Both the position numbers and the translations under genes were made by a program. 64,000 nucleotides of DNA, taken from NCBI RefSeq assembly GCF_018691265.1, contig NW_024881313.1, forward strand, positions 12,969,001-13,033,000. Direction: 5' to 3'. Positions 53,316 through 64,000 of the stretch are shown one piece after another. Origin of the DNA: Tyto alba. Taxonomy: Eukaryota > Chordata > Aves > Strigiformes > Tytonidae. The notes beneath the pieces are model-generated. The model saw nothing but the letters and a program-made list of their open reading frames with translations, did not search any database and was not told where the DNA came from. Numbering within the stretch: the first letter of the stretch is position 1; each line of letters begins with the position of its first letter.

Positions 53316-54934
53316 CTCGGGTATCTCACATTCATATTGGAAAGTATCTGAAATATATAAGAGCTTTCAAGACCAGTTTTGGCAAATATGGGCTCATGAA
53401 ACCAAGGGAGTGGGAGGAATGACAAGGGAGGGGTCACAGGAACTGGACTCACAGTTCAGCAGCACCATCCTTTGGTGGGCCTGTAATGCCCAAGTTCAGC
53501 TACATTCCAACTCACAGATGTAACTTGGTGTTTTGGGACTCTGTGATGCTGAGCACCACTTCCTTGAGCTGCATTGGCCTGGAAAACCTACTATATGCTG
53601 TAGGTCATAGGCAGCCTCGCATTTATCCTAGAAGACATCCACAGGGCCACCTAAATGCATGTTAATCTGTGGCAGCAAAATTTTTTATACAAGTCTTTGG
53701 GCCCCATTTTTAGAAGGATTTAGGGATCTTTTAGCTGATCAAACATACTCCCAGTGGCCCTAAGTGGATTTGACTAAGCTGCTATGTAGGCATCCAGGAT
53801 CCACAACATAGAGATCCTGGGAAGAATGGGAGCAGGAAATGGAAGGACTAAGGAACTGAGATTGATAGCACCAAGACAGATAATTTGTCCCACTGTGGAT
53901 CTCACATGAAAATACGCTTCTCAATCTCTCTTCCCATATGCAATACCTCTTTCATACACAGCTGGTGTCACTTGGCTGTTGTTTATGCAGATGTTCCAGC
54001 TGTTAGGGACTTTAATCTGGCCCTTCTGCTACAGCGTTTACAGGATAGAAAGTGTTAGTCACTTTATGTGAATCATATGTCATTTACAAACTAGATGTTC
54101 CCAGCTTCTGTAATAGTCCATCTTCAAGGCCTCAAGGCTGGAGCTAGTGCTCTGAGCAGCTAATCAGTAGGGAAAGTTGCAGCAGTGCTTTGGTTGCTTT
54201 GAAGCCGCCAGTTGCAAGAGACTGTACACATAACTGAATTAGACACCTGGGAAGTTAGTTTGTAGTTATTGCTGTAAAAACAGCAGCAGTGCTAATACGA
54301 AGATTCTAAGCACCAATCTGTTGTTTGGGGAGTCTGAATTATTTTGAAAGCCCTAGTAAATGACTGTCAAGGAGGCTTAGGGCTACAACTACAGCTTGTG
54401 ATGGGATGTTTCACAGAAGTACTTCCTCAGGTCCAGGGATAGAGTAGTCACATCAGTATAGGTCCACTCCAGTAAGTGTATTTAACCTCTCAGAATGGGA
54501 TGGTTACTTGGACAAAGAACACTGCTGAGATTGGTATAGCTGCTGAATGGAAGAAGCTTCAATTAGGAAAGAGAGCTATCTCTTCTGCTCACAGCAGCGC
54601 AGGGTAGATATCCCCAAAATCCTGTGTCTCTCAGTGACTTGTGAAAACTGGACTTCTGGTTACCAAGTTATTTTAGAGTGATATTTCACTTCTCTTTCTC
54701 AATTTCTAGAACAAAAATAGCGACTATTCCACCAGTAAAGAGGAGATGGCAATGACAGAGTTAAATTTGATACATTCAGGGCTATGTTCCCATGAGATAT
54801 CTGTCTTACAGCAAGATTGTAAGTCTTTTACTTTCCCAAGCAACAAAACCAGAAACATCTTATTTAAAGCAACACTATTGAAAAAATAGTTTTCTCATTA
54901 GATAAAGTGTCAAACATTACCTTCTGATACTTGC
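53316..54934. other. Unique DNA, possible ancient repeat, no gene seen
   Basis: Less AT-rich than average. A segment at about 53690-53800 ('ttttagaaggatttagggat', then 'tccagtggccctaagtgg'-like and 'gctatgtaggcatccaggat' sequence) resembles an ancient amniote dispersed repeat with the theme 'cctaagtgggatt...taggcacc'. No exon is recognised. Confidence 0.5.
53690..53800. repeat. Possible ancient amniote dispersed repeat
   Basis: Several short phrases ('gatttagggatct', 'ggccctaagtggattt', 'gtaggcatccaggatcc') match, in order, the general pattern of a very old reptile/bird dispersed repeat as I remember it. I cannot name the family or define its edges. Confidence 0.28.
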
Positions 54935-55206
54935 ATGTGTGTCTTAGTTTGGGCTGAAATAGAGTTAATATTCCTTTTCAGGGACTAGATGAGTGCTGTG
55001 TTTTGGATTTAGCTTTGGGTTTGGTATGGGAAGAATGCTGGTAGCACACTGATGTTTTCAGCTGCTGCCGAGACTTCAAGGACTCTCCGACTCTCCATGT
55101 CCTGCCCGTGCGCAAGGGCACAGGGAGCAGGGAGGGAGCACGGCCACAGCACCTGACCCTAACTGGCCAGTGAAATATTCCATATCATGGCACGTCATGC
55201 TCACTG

Positions 55207-55212
55207 TATATA
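55207..55212 (+). promoter_or_regulatory. TATA box of family A LTR
   Basis: 'tatata' within 'cactgtatatagagg', about 267 bp into the LTR, the expected place for a retroviral U3 promoter. The partner copy at 2000-2600 has the shortened form 'tgtatagagg'. Confidence 0.7.
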
Positions 55213-55407
55213 GAGGAGGGGTGGTTGGGAAGGAGCTCTCTCGCTTCCAGGATTGCAACTGTGGGATCTTGGTATCTCGGGGTTGCTAGCCGGGAACAGG
55301 CTGGATATTGGTTAGCGGGTGGTGAGCAATTACGCTGTACATCGCCTGTTTATATATCTCTTTTTGTTTTCCCCCATCATCGTTATTGTTCTCATTTTAT
55401 TGCCATT

Positions 55408-55413
55408 ATTAAA
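55408..55413 (+). terminator. ATTAAA polyadenylation signal of family A LTR
   Basis: ATTAAA within 'ccattattaaactg', about 200 bp after the TATA box. It is conserved in the minus-oriented copy as 2128-2133 and, in related form, in the 34438-34915 LTR. Confidence 0.7.
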
Positions 55414-55545
55414 CTGTTCTTATCTCAGCCTGCGAGTCTCCCTTCACCCCTCTAATCCCTCCCCCATTCCCAGGTGGGGAGGGGGAAGGGAGGGTGATTA
55501 GCTGCGGTGGTTGGTTGCCGATCAGGCCCAAACCACAACAATGTG

Positions 55546-58500
55546 TTTCTCCTGTTTGTAGTAAAACTCTGAGATGCTGACCCCCAGTATCAAATTTTAA
55601 AGTTGTAGCAGTAGTTAATGAAAAAATATTCCAATATTTTTCTAACCTACAATAAAAAAAAAATGCCTACCTACATTCCATTTAGAAAATCTGACATATT
55701 TTAAACCAGACTTAAGGTAACACTAAATTCCCCATATTTATTTAGTAATATTAAATAAAATCTGCCATTCAGCAAGACTAGATATAAAACATAAGGCTTA
55801 CTGACACTTTTTTCCTTCCTAAAATGAGACTTGTAATTCAATCATGTACTCATAGAGGGAGAAAATGGTGCATGTTCCAGCCAGAAGCCTCCATTGTCCA
55901 CATGTGCATTCTCAGATCAAATAGATCTAATAATTCCTTGTTAAAGTCGTAATTTCCCATTAGATGAGCAACTGCGTCTGGTAAAAGGTAATGGTTACAG
56001 TGTGTTACACAATTAACACAGTGTGAAATGAACTGAAATATGTTTTATTAAGATGATTTTCAATGGAAATGGAGTATTTAGATTCTGTGTATCAAAAATA
56101 CAGATCCAAATGTGGGCTGTGCTGAATGTTTTTACAAATCTGGCAGTGTGCTCACTCACAGCAACTCTTCTACTACATATTAATATTAGGATGTTGTCAA
56201 AAGCATATCAAACATTCTTTAGGGCTATGAAAGAGAAAACTTGCATTAGAAGAAAATTGAAGTTGTCTGGATATACATAAATGACAGAAAAGATTTCAGG
56301 CTTTGTAATGGTTTCTGCCACAAAATATACTAAAACTTGAGATAATCACAAAGACTGCAATGGATAATAGACAACAAGTTTAGTGTAACTAGAATGAATT
56401 CAGAAAAGAAAATTATATTGCTCTGAACAAAACCCTACAACCTAGCAAAACCGTAAGTGAGCAGTTTACCACATTTTCTACATGATATGTGCCAAATTGT
56501 CCCAGTATAACTCAAGTAGTCAGTGAACCACAATATCCAGCAGTTCATAGATACAGAAGTTGCTTATCAATTCATGCAGCTTCTGTCTGTCAATAAAGAG
56601 AGCAGGTCTGGTAACAGATATTTGATATGAAAAAAAAAAAAAATCTGGAAGTCCTCTCATGTAGTAGAGCATTTTTTACTACCTGTAGACTAAATGCAAC
56701 TCTGTGGATTTTAAGGCAATTAGATCATTTAATATTTCAGTTGGGTAAGGACACATTGCCGGAAGCTGATAGAAGGTGCTCTGGAAGACAGTGTTGCAAG
56801 TTCTGTTCTTCAAGTGCATAAATCCTTAGGGCCAACTTTTTAAGATGTATGGCCAGTCCCTATGGGTAGGTAGTGACTCTTACATACCAGATCTAAGCTA
56901 GTCATCAAAGCAACCAAGACTCCAGAGCCATTTAGACAAGTCTGTATGTGACCTTGTCCCTGCTAACAATCCTTGCCTCTCAAATTGATTTATTGGTATA
57001 AGCCAGTCTGACCAGCTCAGAGGTCTGGGAAGGGTAGTGTACAAGTGCCAGACTCACACCATTTAGACAATTCCTGAGGTACTGTTGTGCTCAATGGAGC
57101 AAATATACAACCTTGAGGTGGCCTTCAGGAGACTTTTGGTGGCAAGAAGCCTCATGTTAGTCAGGTGTAAAGACATGGTTAAGCATCTTAGAAAAGGATT
57201 TCAGGAAAATACTGCCATATACTGTAGTAGGGAAAATCAGGCTGAATCTGGAATATGGGCAGTAGTGTTCTGCAGGGTCCCTTACTGCAACACAGTTAAG
57301 TTCAGCTTCCAGTCAGATCAGGCCATTTAATAATTCAGTTATACAGAAAAAAAAAAAATAATTAAATTAAAAAATGACACACTCAAATGTGTCTTCCTCT
57401 TGGGACAGGAAGACTTGTCAGGTGAAGGGGTACAGAAAATAGGTGTGGAAACCAAAAGAGGATCAAAACCAAAGGCCTATCTACACTATATAATGAAGCA
57501 TAGTACAGAATTCCTCCTTGTAGCTACCAGAATAGGATGGCAGGTTTTATTATCTATTTTTCTATGTTGCTTTCATGCTGGATTTCTTTTTCACAATTAT
57601 TCGGTTGCTCTTTTCTTGAGTGTTACTTTACTGTATACACCTATGCTTGTCCTTGAAGATTTCATTTTACAAGCCTACAAGGTATCAGGTGTTTGATGAG
57701 ACCAGTTCAGAGTATACTTATGAGATACACATTTTGTCCTAGTAGTAGGGTGCATCAGCACTTGGATGGTTTTGAGATACTAGTCAGTATCTCCATATCT
57801 CCTTGTCCTCGTCCTCTTCCTTAACCTTCCTTTTTATCTTCCATAACACACACCTTCAAGTTCCCATCTCAGTTTAGCTAGTTTTTTGGGGTGGGGAATG
57901 TCTGTGTCTGTGGCTGCACAATGGCTGAGATCACAGATTCCATTATGAAATAGTAGGTAATAAATAGTAAGCAATAAATAAATAAACATATGACAAATGC
58001 CAAAAAGCAATATTTCCATGCCTCTTTTTGCAAGGAACTGAAGGAATACAGAGCCTTTTGTAGGACTGTTCCTGTTGCAGTATGAAGACCACACTCTTTA
58101 TGTTTTCTGGGGGTGAGATGAAGAGGTATTTAGTTTTGAAGATGATGAAGACAAGACACAAAGTAATATATCCACTGACTAGATCTTGCCTCTCAAAAAC
58201 ACAGAAAGACTGATTCAGTTATCTTGTCCACCTCATTAAGAAGATTCAGTAATGTTAGTCTATGAGACAGAAATACCTTTATGCAGCCTGTGATGTCTTT
58301 GAATTTAGGTAGTATTCACTAAAATCCTGACAGAAAATCCAGTGGCACAAATGTGAACCTTGTCATCACATGAACAGTCAGGTATGCAATTGAGACTGCT
58401 CCAAAACTGAGTACTTCAAATAGTGTCAATGTTTTTACTTAAACAAAGAATTACAGGAAACACAGAACAAAAACTGACCCAATGTGAATACTTAGGAGAC

Positions 58501-58966
58501 TTGAATCCCTCAGAGTGTAAATTTGACCTTGTAGCTATGACCTCTGTGAAAATCATGCAGTGTGAGTTGCCTGAACAGTGAAATGCTAAAGCATGATATC
58601 TCATTCCACAGCTGAAAATACACACAAAAGAAAATATCAGCTCTTAAATCAAACACTGCATCCATTTGCATTGCATATGTCCAGTTAGGTTACTTGAAAT
58701 GATTGGCCGACAGACAGAGTTTACAGTCAAATCTCTTATAACCAGCAATTTATTTTCAGTCCACAGACCTTCTAAACTACTCTTTGTGATTCAGATTGTC
58801 CATACATGATTTTTTCAATACACTAAAGGCATTTGATAGTTCAAACTTACAAAGAAAAGATTGGCAATAATGATGCTTTTCAACAGCTCTTTTCACAAAC
58901 TTCAAAACTGTGACCTGTAATTGTAGATGAAGAAATGTTGTCATCTCTTATCAGAATGGCTTTTCT
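55546..58966. other. AT-rich unique DNA, no gene seen
   Basis: No coding or RNA gene signal. A 14-A run lies at 56630-56643. Two plus-strand frames of 81 and 98 codons (57085-57330 and 57400-57696) show no recognisable domain and no supporting context. Confidence 0.62.
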
Positions 58967-59545
58967 TCAAGTCAAATATGTGCAGTAAAGGCCCTTACAT
59001 AATCGTCTAGAGTAGTGGTGAAGAGTACAGAGGGAAGTGAGAGGATCTTCACACAAGGCATGCAGAAAAATCCATGGGTAGGAAAAGGAGGCATCTCTAT
59101 TTTCCCTCCTTGAATGGCAGGAAGCAGCATGAGTGAGAAGACTGTATGAATACAAGAGCTGATGTGATGCCACATGGAATAGGCACTCAGCAGTCATCAT
59201 CTCCTCCCCGCAGCGTAGTTCTTGGAAAGGCAATGTTCCACACTGGCCCCTAATCAGGCTGATTACAAGAGTAATAACAACAGAAATATAAATAATAAAA
59301 GAGTTGAAGAACCCACCTCTGACAGAATTTCTGCAGGAAATAAGCCAATTCGTGAGGCAACTGAGAATAACAGGTATTTTAATTCTAACGCTGAACACTG
59401 CAAATAAACTCTGAGTATATTGACTAATCAGTGAAAAAGTAAATAGACACTGCCCTCCATTGCAATGTAAATAGTCTTTCCTCTGTTTAATTAAGCTGCA
59501 GAGGTTAGGTTTATAGAAGGACAAATGCACCCTGAAGTTCATCAA
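58967..59545 (-). other. Unexplained 192-codon open frame, not called as a gene
   Basis: This is the longest open frame outside the LTRs. The predicted product is rich in Ser, Leu, Cys and His, with one hydrophobic stretch near residues 80-95 (FFNSFIIYISVVITLVISLI) that could pass as a membrane segment. I recognise no domain. There is no defensible promoter, strong Kozak context or splice-site pattern, and the composition is close to that expected from random AT-rich DNA. It may be a chance frame, an exon of a lineage-specific transcript, or a worn coding relic. A second minus-strand frame of 107 codons lies just upstream at 59914-59591. Confidence 0.2.
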
Positions 59546-62039
59546 GTTTGTGCTTATGACACTGAACCCAAAATTTCACAAAATTCTTGCTTAGCTGATG
59601 ACTGTACAGTCACCTTGAACAGCCAGACCCCCTTCCCCAAAAGACTTCAGGCCAAAATTACCTTCATTCAGCTGCTGTCTATCAGGAGAGGAGGTAAAAT
59701 CTACACTTCCCATAATTTTTAACAATAAAACTCCAGGACACTTGAAAGCTCCCACCCTGCTTAAGTACTGACCAAAGTGAATATCTGAATACCTGACATA
59801 TGAATAAGCCTGAGACATTTCACTTATTGAATCCTTGGAGTTGTTCAATCTGATAGGCATTTTCATAGCACATAGAACAGAAAAGAAGAGGACACATAGT
59901 CTTAGAAAATGCAACTACACTGGGGAAGCTGACAGAGTAGAGAACTAAATTCACATTTTCCACTTTCTAGGCAGTTGTTATAACCAGATAGTTCTCATAG
60001 GAATGGTGAGGATAAACCCTCTATATTTTAAAAGGGAAATCTTTGTTCAATTCTTTGAAAGAAAGAAAAGACTGAGGGCTGATTCAACTTATATTGCAGT
60101 TGTCATGAGATCTGATTCAGAGAAAAAGATAAGACTGAGTGTTTGGAGACAACAGGCCAGGAGGAGAAGATACAGAAAACTTCCTTTACCAGCAATCTGC
60201 AGAAACAAGACCTGCGTTAAATGAAATCACGTCCTCAGTTCCAGTTGAGGCTCCACTGATTTGTTCATGTATTTTTTTACGACCAGGCTTGAACTGACTT
60301 CACTTACCCTGTGAAGTTACATTCCTCCACCCTAAAAGCTGTGCAACTCTATTACCTCAGTGATGGTCTCACATTTAAACACATCACAGAGGTTTATTTG
60401 CACAAGAGAATGTGTTAATGCAGCTATATGGCTTCCTCCTCATATCCATTTCAGTCAGAGCACTGACAAAGTCTATCTCTGCCTGCAAGTAACTAAATAG
60501 ACCTGTAAATTAGCTTTCACATGAAGCTACTCCATGTGTTATGATAGCCACATTAGAACCAGAGGTGAGCGGAGCTGACAGCTAATACTAAAACAATGTA
60601 GAGTAGCTGTAGGTGAGTTTTGTCTTCCAAATATTTGTAGTTAAAATTTTATAAAGTATCAAATTCAGTTTAAAACTAAATGACAAAAATTTAATGATAA
60701 TATTTATAATAGATAAAATCCTTGTTCTGATAAGAAGATAATATTAACATATAGTGTAACCTTGCATGTTTTCTCTTAGGTGTGTGGTAGCCATTAAAAT
60801 GTAGGAGCTTCTCTTGGAGGTATACAAAAACCGTTTCCCCACACTAGAACCTCAGATCCAGGAAAAGACTGTATTTGTAACACATACATACTAACAAGCC
60901 AGAGGTAACAGCCACTTGTAATTCATTAAGAACTGTCAGCATAAATCCCGGAAAAACTACACATATCCTCCTCTGGAGAATTATTTCACTCATTAATGTG
61001 AGAAGGACTTAGGTCTTTATTGTCACTAGTTCCAAGATAAACTCTTTTTTGCCTTGACTTTACACACAAAAATCTACTTATGGTTTAAAGTTTATGACCT
61101 TCCTTCTTCCCAAAAGCAGATAAATTATAAAAATACCTCATTCCCGCAACATATGAAATTTATCTTTTCTGGTGAATAATCTGGTAAATCTTCTGTTTAG
61201 TTCACAATTAATCATCTTTTTTAAACTTATATGATCATAGTCTAAAAGGTAACTAAAAATACTATCTTGATTATTCTGGCAATGCTAAGAATCCACTTGT
61301 GTCATCTTGCAGTGATTTACAATATCATTAAAGACTATGAAGAGCTGATGTTGTAACTTTGAAAGGGAAAAGGGGAGGGGAGAGATATATTGTTGAATAC
61401 CAAAATCATCTTGATAAATGGGGGGAATGGTCTAAAATCAATAATGGCAAATTCAATAGAGATATGTGCAGAGTACTACACTTGGGGCTTGCCTACACAA
61501 GCAGGTTAATACAGCAAACTAAAGCATGAATTTACAGTACACTTGCTACTGCCTAACTTTTCATGCTGACACTCTTGCTAAGCAGTAAGTATAGCTCTGT
61601 GTGGTGTTGTCTACTCCACACTTTGCACAGAGCCGACATTAGTACAGACTACAAGTATCCACAGGGGAATCTGGCATGAAGAAGCCAGTGTGCTATAAAT
61701 CTGTACCCTATTCTACTGCAATTTACCAGTTTAAATACTCCCTAGACAGAAAAAAAAACAAATGCACAAATAGAAAATGTGGAATTACAGGTTAGACAAC
61801 ATTACTGCAGAAGCAAGTTGTAGTCAGCATAACCAGCATAGTCAGTGATAAACAACAAAAAATAGCTATGATATTGGTTTTACATGCAACACTGTTTCTA
61901 GTGCATAGAAAAAAACAGAAGAGTATTATTCATATTCTGCTTTGCTTACTGTTGGTAAGACAATCTCCAGAACAGTCAGTTTTCATTGGGGTTCCACACT
62001 TGAAAGGGTAGGCAGGTTTTAGAGTAGTTATAGGAATGC
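59546..62039. other. AT-rich unique DNA, possible ancient transposon relic
   Basis: No gene is recognised. A segment at about 61480-61700 may derive from an old DNA transposon and is listed separately. The remainder is unremarkable. Confidence 0.55.
61480..61700. repeat. Possible ancient hAT-like DNA transposon relic
   Basis: Sequence such as 'cttggggcttgcctacacaa', 'caggttaatacagc', 'ttacagtacacttgctactg' and 'gtgttgtctactccacactt' recalls non-autonomous elements of reptile and bird genomes with 'gcttgtctacac' ends. The right end is not defined and no 8-bp duplication was found, so this rests on remembered pattern only. Confidence 0.25.
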
Positions 62040-62180
62040 AGTCAAACATGCTATAGGAACTGAGCCTGCTTAGTCTAGAAAAACTATGGCTGATGGCTGA
62101 ATGTAGTAACAGCCTTCAAAGACATCAAATAATGCTATAAAAGAACCTCTTGTTTATTTCTTCAGTCCAAGGGGATTTGG
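62040..62180 (+). repeat. Possible very old CR1-like relic
   Basis: 'gaactgagcctgcttagtct' followed by 'agaaaaactatggctga', 'taacagccttcaaagacatc' and 'gctataaaagaacctcttgt' follows the order of the CR1 block 'gagctgggcttgttcagcct/ggagaaga...' and 'ataaagagg'. The divergence is large and no CR1 3' end is seen. Confidence 0.35.
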
Positions 62181-64000
62181 AAGGAAATAATTGTCTCGTT
62201 TGAAATGGTGATTTTTAATATTAGCAGTTTGGAAGCATTGAGGTATACCATCCTGAGGGGTACAGCAGTTCAACAGTGGGAGCAAGGAGAAATGGGTTTA
62301 TTGCTTCAGTTTCTAACAACAAGATATGCCAGTTCTAAGAGCAATAACAAGACTGAGATTTAGAAAGAAAAAGAGAAAGTGAGAGAATTCAAGAGTAGCT
62401 TCCTTTGGAGAAAGGGCACAAGAATATATGGCTTGAGAAATAGTGGCTGAGTTTTGGGGCAAATTACCTTGAGAGAGCAAGGAATCAAGCACACTGGATG
62501 GAGAGTCCTAAAAACAATTCAAAGTTTAGACAAACATCTTTAAGTATGGTCTAAACATTCTTGAACTTTTTTCTGGTCAGAAGCTCAGAATTAGACAGCT
62601 TTGCAACTCCCTTTCCTTTCTCTCTAAATCTATCTATAACAGTCACACTAAAATGTAGACCTTCTAGTGGCCTGTACTTGACTCAAATACATTCTTTGCA
62701 ATTAGATGCAGGACAGCGACACTTATTGATTGAAGCCAGAGAGCAAGTCACTAGGACTCTATGTCTGATCATTTACCACACAGCTTTCAGTGTCTCATCT
62801 AACTTATTTTTACCATCTTTTCTATATGTAAAAACAGATTATATCATACTTATAACTGAAAAAAAGTAATAAATAAATGTGTTGTTTACAATTATATATT
62901 AAATTATGCTTATATTTCTATTGTTTGTTTTATTATTCATTTGCATTAGATTATTTAATTGACATTCTGTGTGTCTCCTGGTTATGTATATATAATTTGC
63001 ATCACTGAATAGGTTCTATACTGAATTTACAGCTTGAATGTTATAATGGTTTCAACACATATTAGGACCCAGCTAACCTAAAAAACAGAAGTCTTTGAGT
63101 TGACCGTATTTCTCTTCTACAGAGGCAGCAGATGAAGAAGATCTAAAATTGGGAGATGAAAAATCAGTACCTCGTAGGGAATAGGTAAAGAGTAAAATTC
63201 AAGTATGCCAACTGGATAAATTGAAAATTCTGGAAATTTGAAAATTCAAAACATGAAAGGGGAAATTATGATAACAGAAAGTTGATTACCTTCTCTTGGA
63301 AACTAGCCATCAGAAGTTCTAAGCCATATAAGAGTAGCAAAGTGAACACAATGTAAAGCCTTTTTAAAAATAATGTTAATAATATCTGGGGGTGAATGAG
63401 AGGAAGTGGAAGGAACAGAATAAGCCTACAAGCTGATGATTACAACTGCGTATTAGCCTGTTACCTAGGAACATACAAGAAATAGCATGAAACTAAATAG
63501 AAATAGTGTGTATTTACTAGAAATGGTATGAAGTTCTGTTATTGATTTGTTCTATCTTCAAGTAAATCACTTTGCCTTTTAGTGATATTTAGATACACAC
63601 AACAGCTTTCTTTACATCAGTTCCCAGCCCTGTGAATAAAGTACCCACTTATGTTTTTATGGCATATTTAAATCTTTACCTGAGGATTAATTACAAGTAC
63701 CACTGCCACTTGTTACTTAGTATTTCTAAATGAGTTAATGCAATCATCTCATTAGCTCAATTTTAGTGAAATAAGTAATTAAATATCTCATCCACTGCTA
63801 TGCATAAAATGCATTAATGTGGAGCCATACTCACATGTAATCTGAAACAGGCAAAATTACTTAAAACAAAAAGTAGAGTTAAAAAACCCACATCAAACAG
63901 CAGTGAAAGCACACCAGAAATCAGTCAGAAAAGAACAACAAACTATTTCTTATATATGACATCACAGCAGTGATCTAGAAGTAGGCCTAAATAATTTACT
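62181..64000. other. AT-rich unique DNA, no gene seen
   Basis: Only short chance open frames, the largest 102 codons at 62561-62869 with no recognised domain. No transposon or RNA gene is seen up to the window edge. Confidence 0.65.

Larger units (their letters stand above)
54940..55540 (+). mobile_element. Solo LTR, avian ERV family A (601 bp)
   Basis: Complete LTR in plus orientation, starting TGTCTTAGTTTGGGC and ending AACCACAACA. It is flanked by a perfect 5-bp duplication ATGTG (54935-54939 and 55541-55545). A TATA box 'tatata' lies at 55207-55212 and an ATTAAA polyadenylation signal at 55408-55413, about 200 bp apart. This gives a U3 of roughly 290 bp and a compact R region. The C/G-rich segment near its 3' end ('ccctcccccattcccaggtg') is shared with the other A copies. 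It has the same length as the copy at 2000-2600 and differs by scattered substitutions, many of the C/T type at CpG positions. No internal viral genes adjoin it. Confidence 0.94.

Noticed and set aside
52938..53452. Minus-strand frames of 84 and 87 codons
   Set aside because: The 87-codon frame is antisense to a CR1 3' untranslated region and the other is partly so; no independent coding signal.
2000..55540. The two 601-bp LTRs as the ends of a single provirus
   Set aside because: They are in opposite orientation, have different target duplications, and no viral internal genes lie between them.
1..64000. tRNA, rRNA, CRISPR array or bacterial operon
   Set aside because: No B-box-like or rRNA-like conserved segments, no regularly spaced direct repeats, and no dense gene packing. 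The repeat content is avian.

Overview
The window reads as AT-rich bird nuclear DNA. It carries several chicken-repeat-1 (CR1) LINE fragments truncated at their 5' ends, and avian-style ERV long terminal repeats (LTRs) with 5-bp target duplications. There are long stretches with no coding signal, no bacterial-type gene organisation, no rRNA or tRNA, and no CRISPR. The style of LTR (inverted ends such as TGTCGTGGTTT) is common in neoavian and songbird genomes, but I cannot name the species. No cellular protein-coding exon could be supported. The window is best read as an intergenic gene desert or the inside of a very large intron.

Layout. 1-1999: unique AT-rich DNA. 2000-2600: solo LTR of family A, minus orientation, 5-bp duplication CCTAT. 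2606-20624: mostly unique DNA with simple repeats and two blocks that look like conserved noncoding elements (about 8820-9110 and 14520-14660). 20625-21235: old CR1 with the end of its reverse-transcriptase frame. 24577-25638: old family B LTR. 26935-27942: intact family B solo LTR, duplication AAAAT. 34438-34915: short family A-related solo LTR, duplication TTAGA. 35898-36762: eroded family B LTR. 37646-38443: family B LTR in plus orientation, lacking its 5' end and abutting a CR1 3' end (38444-38745). 38746-49640: unique DNA with a possible conserved block near 46140-46320. 49641-49920 and 52722-53315: two more CR1 fragments. 54940-55540: second family A solo LTR, plus orientation, duplication ATGTG. 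55546-64000: unique DNA with one unusually long unexplained open frame (58967-59545, minus).

No set of genes works together here. What is informative is transposon history: four LTRs whose ends and flanks can be read base by base or nearly so, two inverted LTR pairs that could act as recombination substrates, an LTR family with an unusually long interval between TATA-like box and polyadenylation signal that contains about 50-bp repeats and a shared open frame, and CpG-retaining AT-rich blocks that may be regulatory. I found no convincing new biological system.
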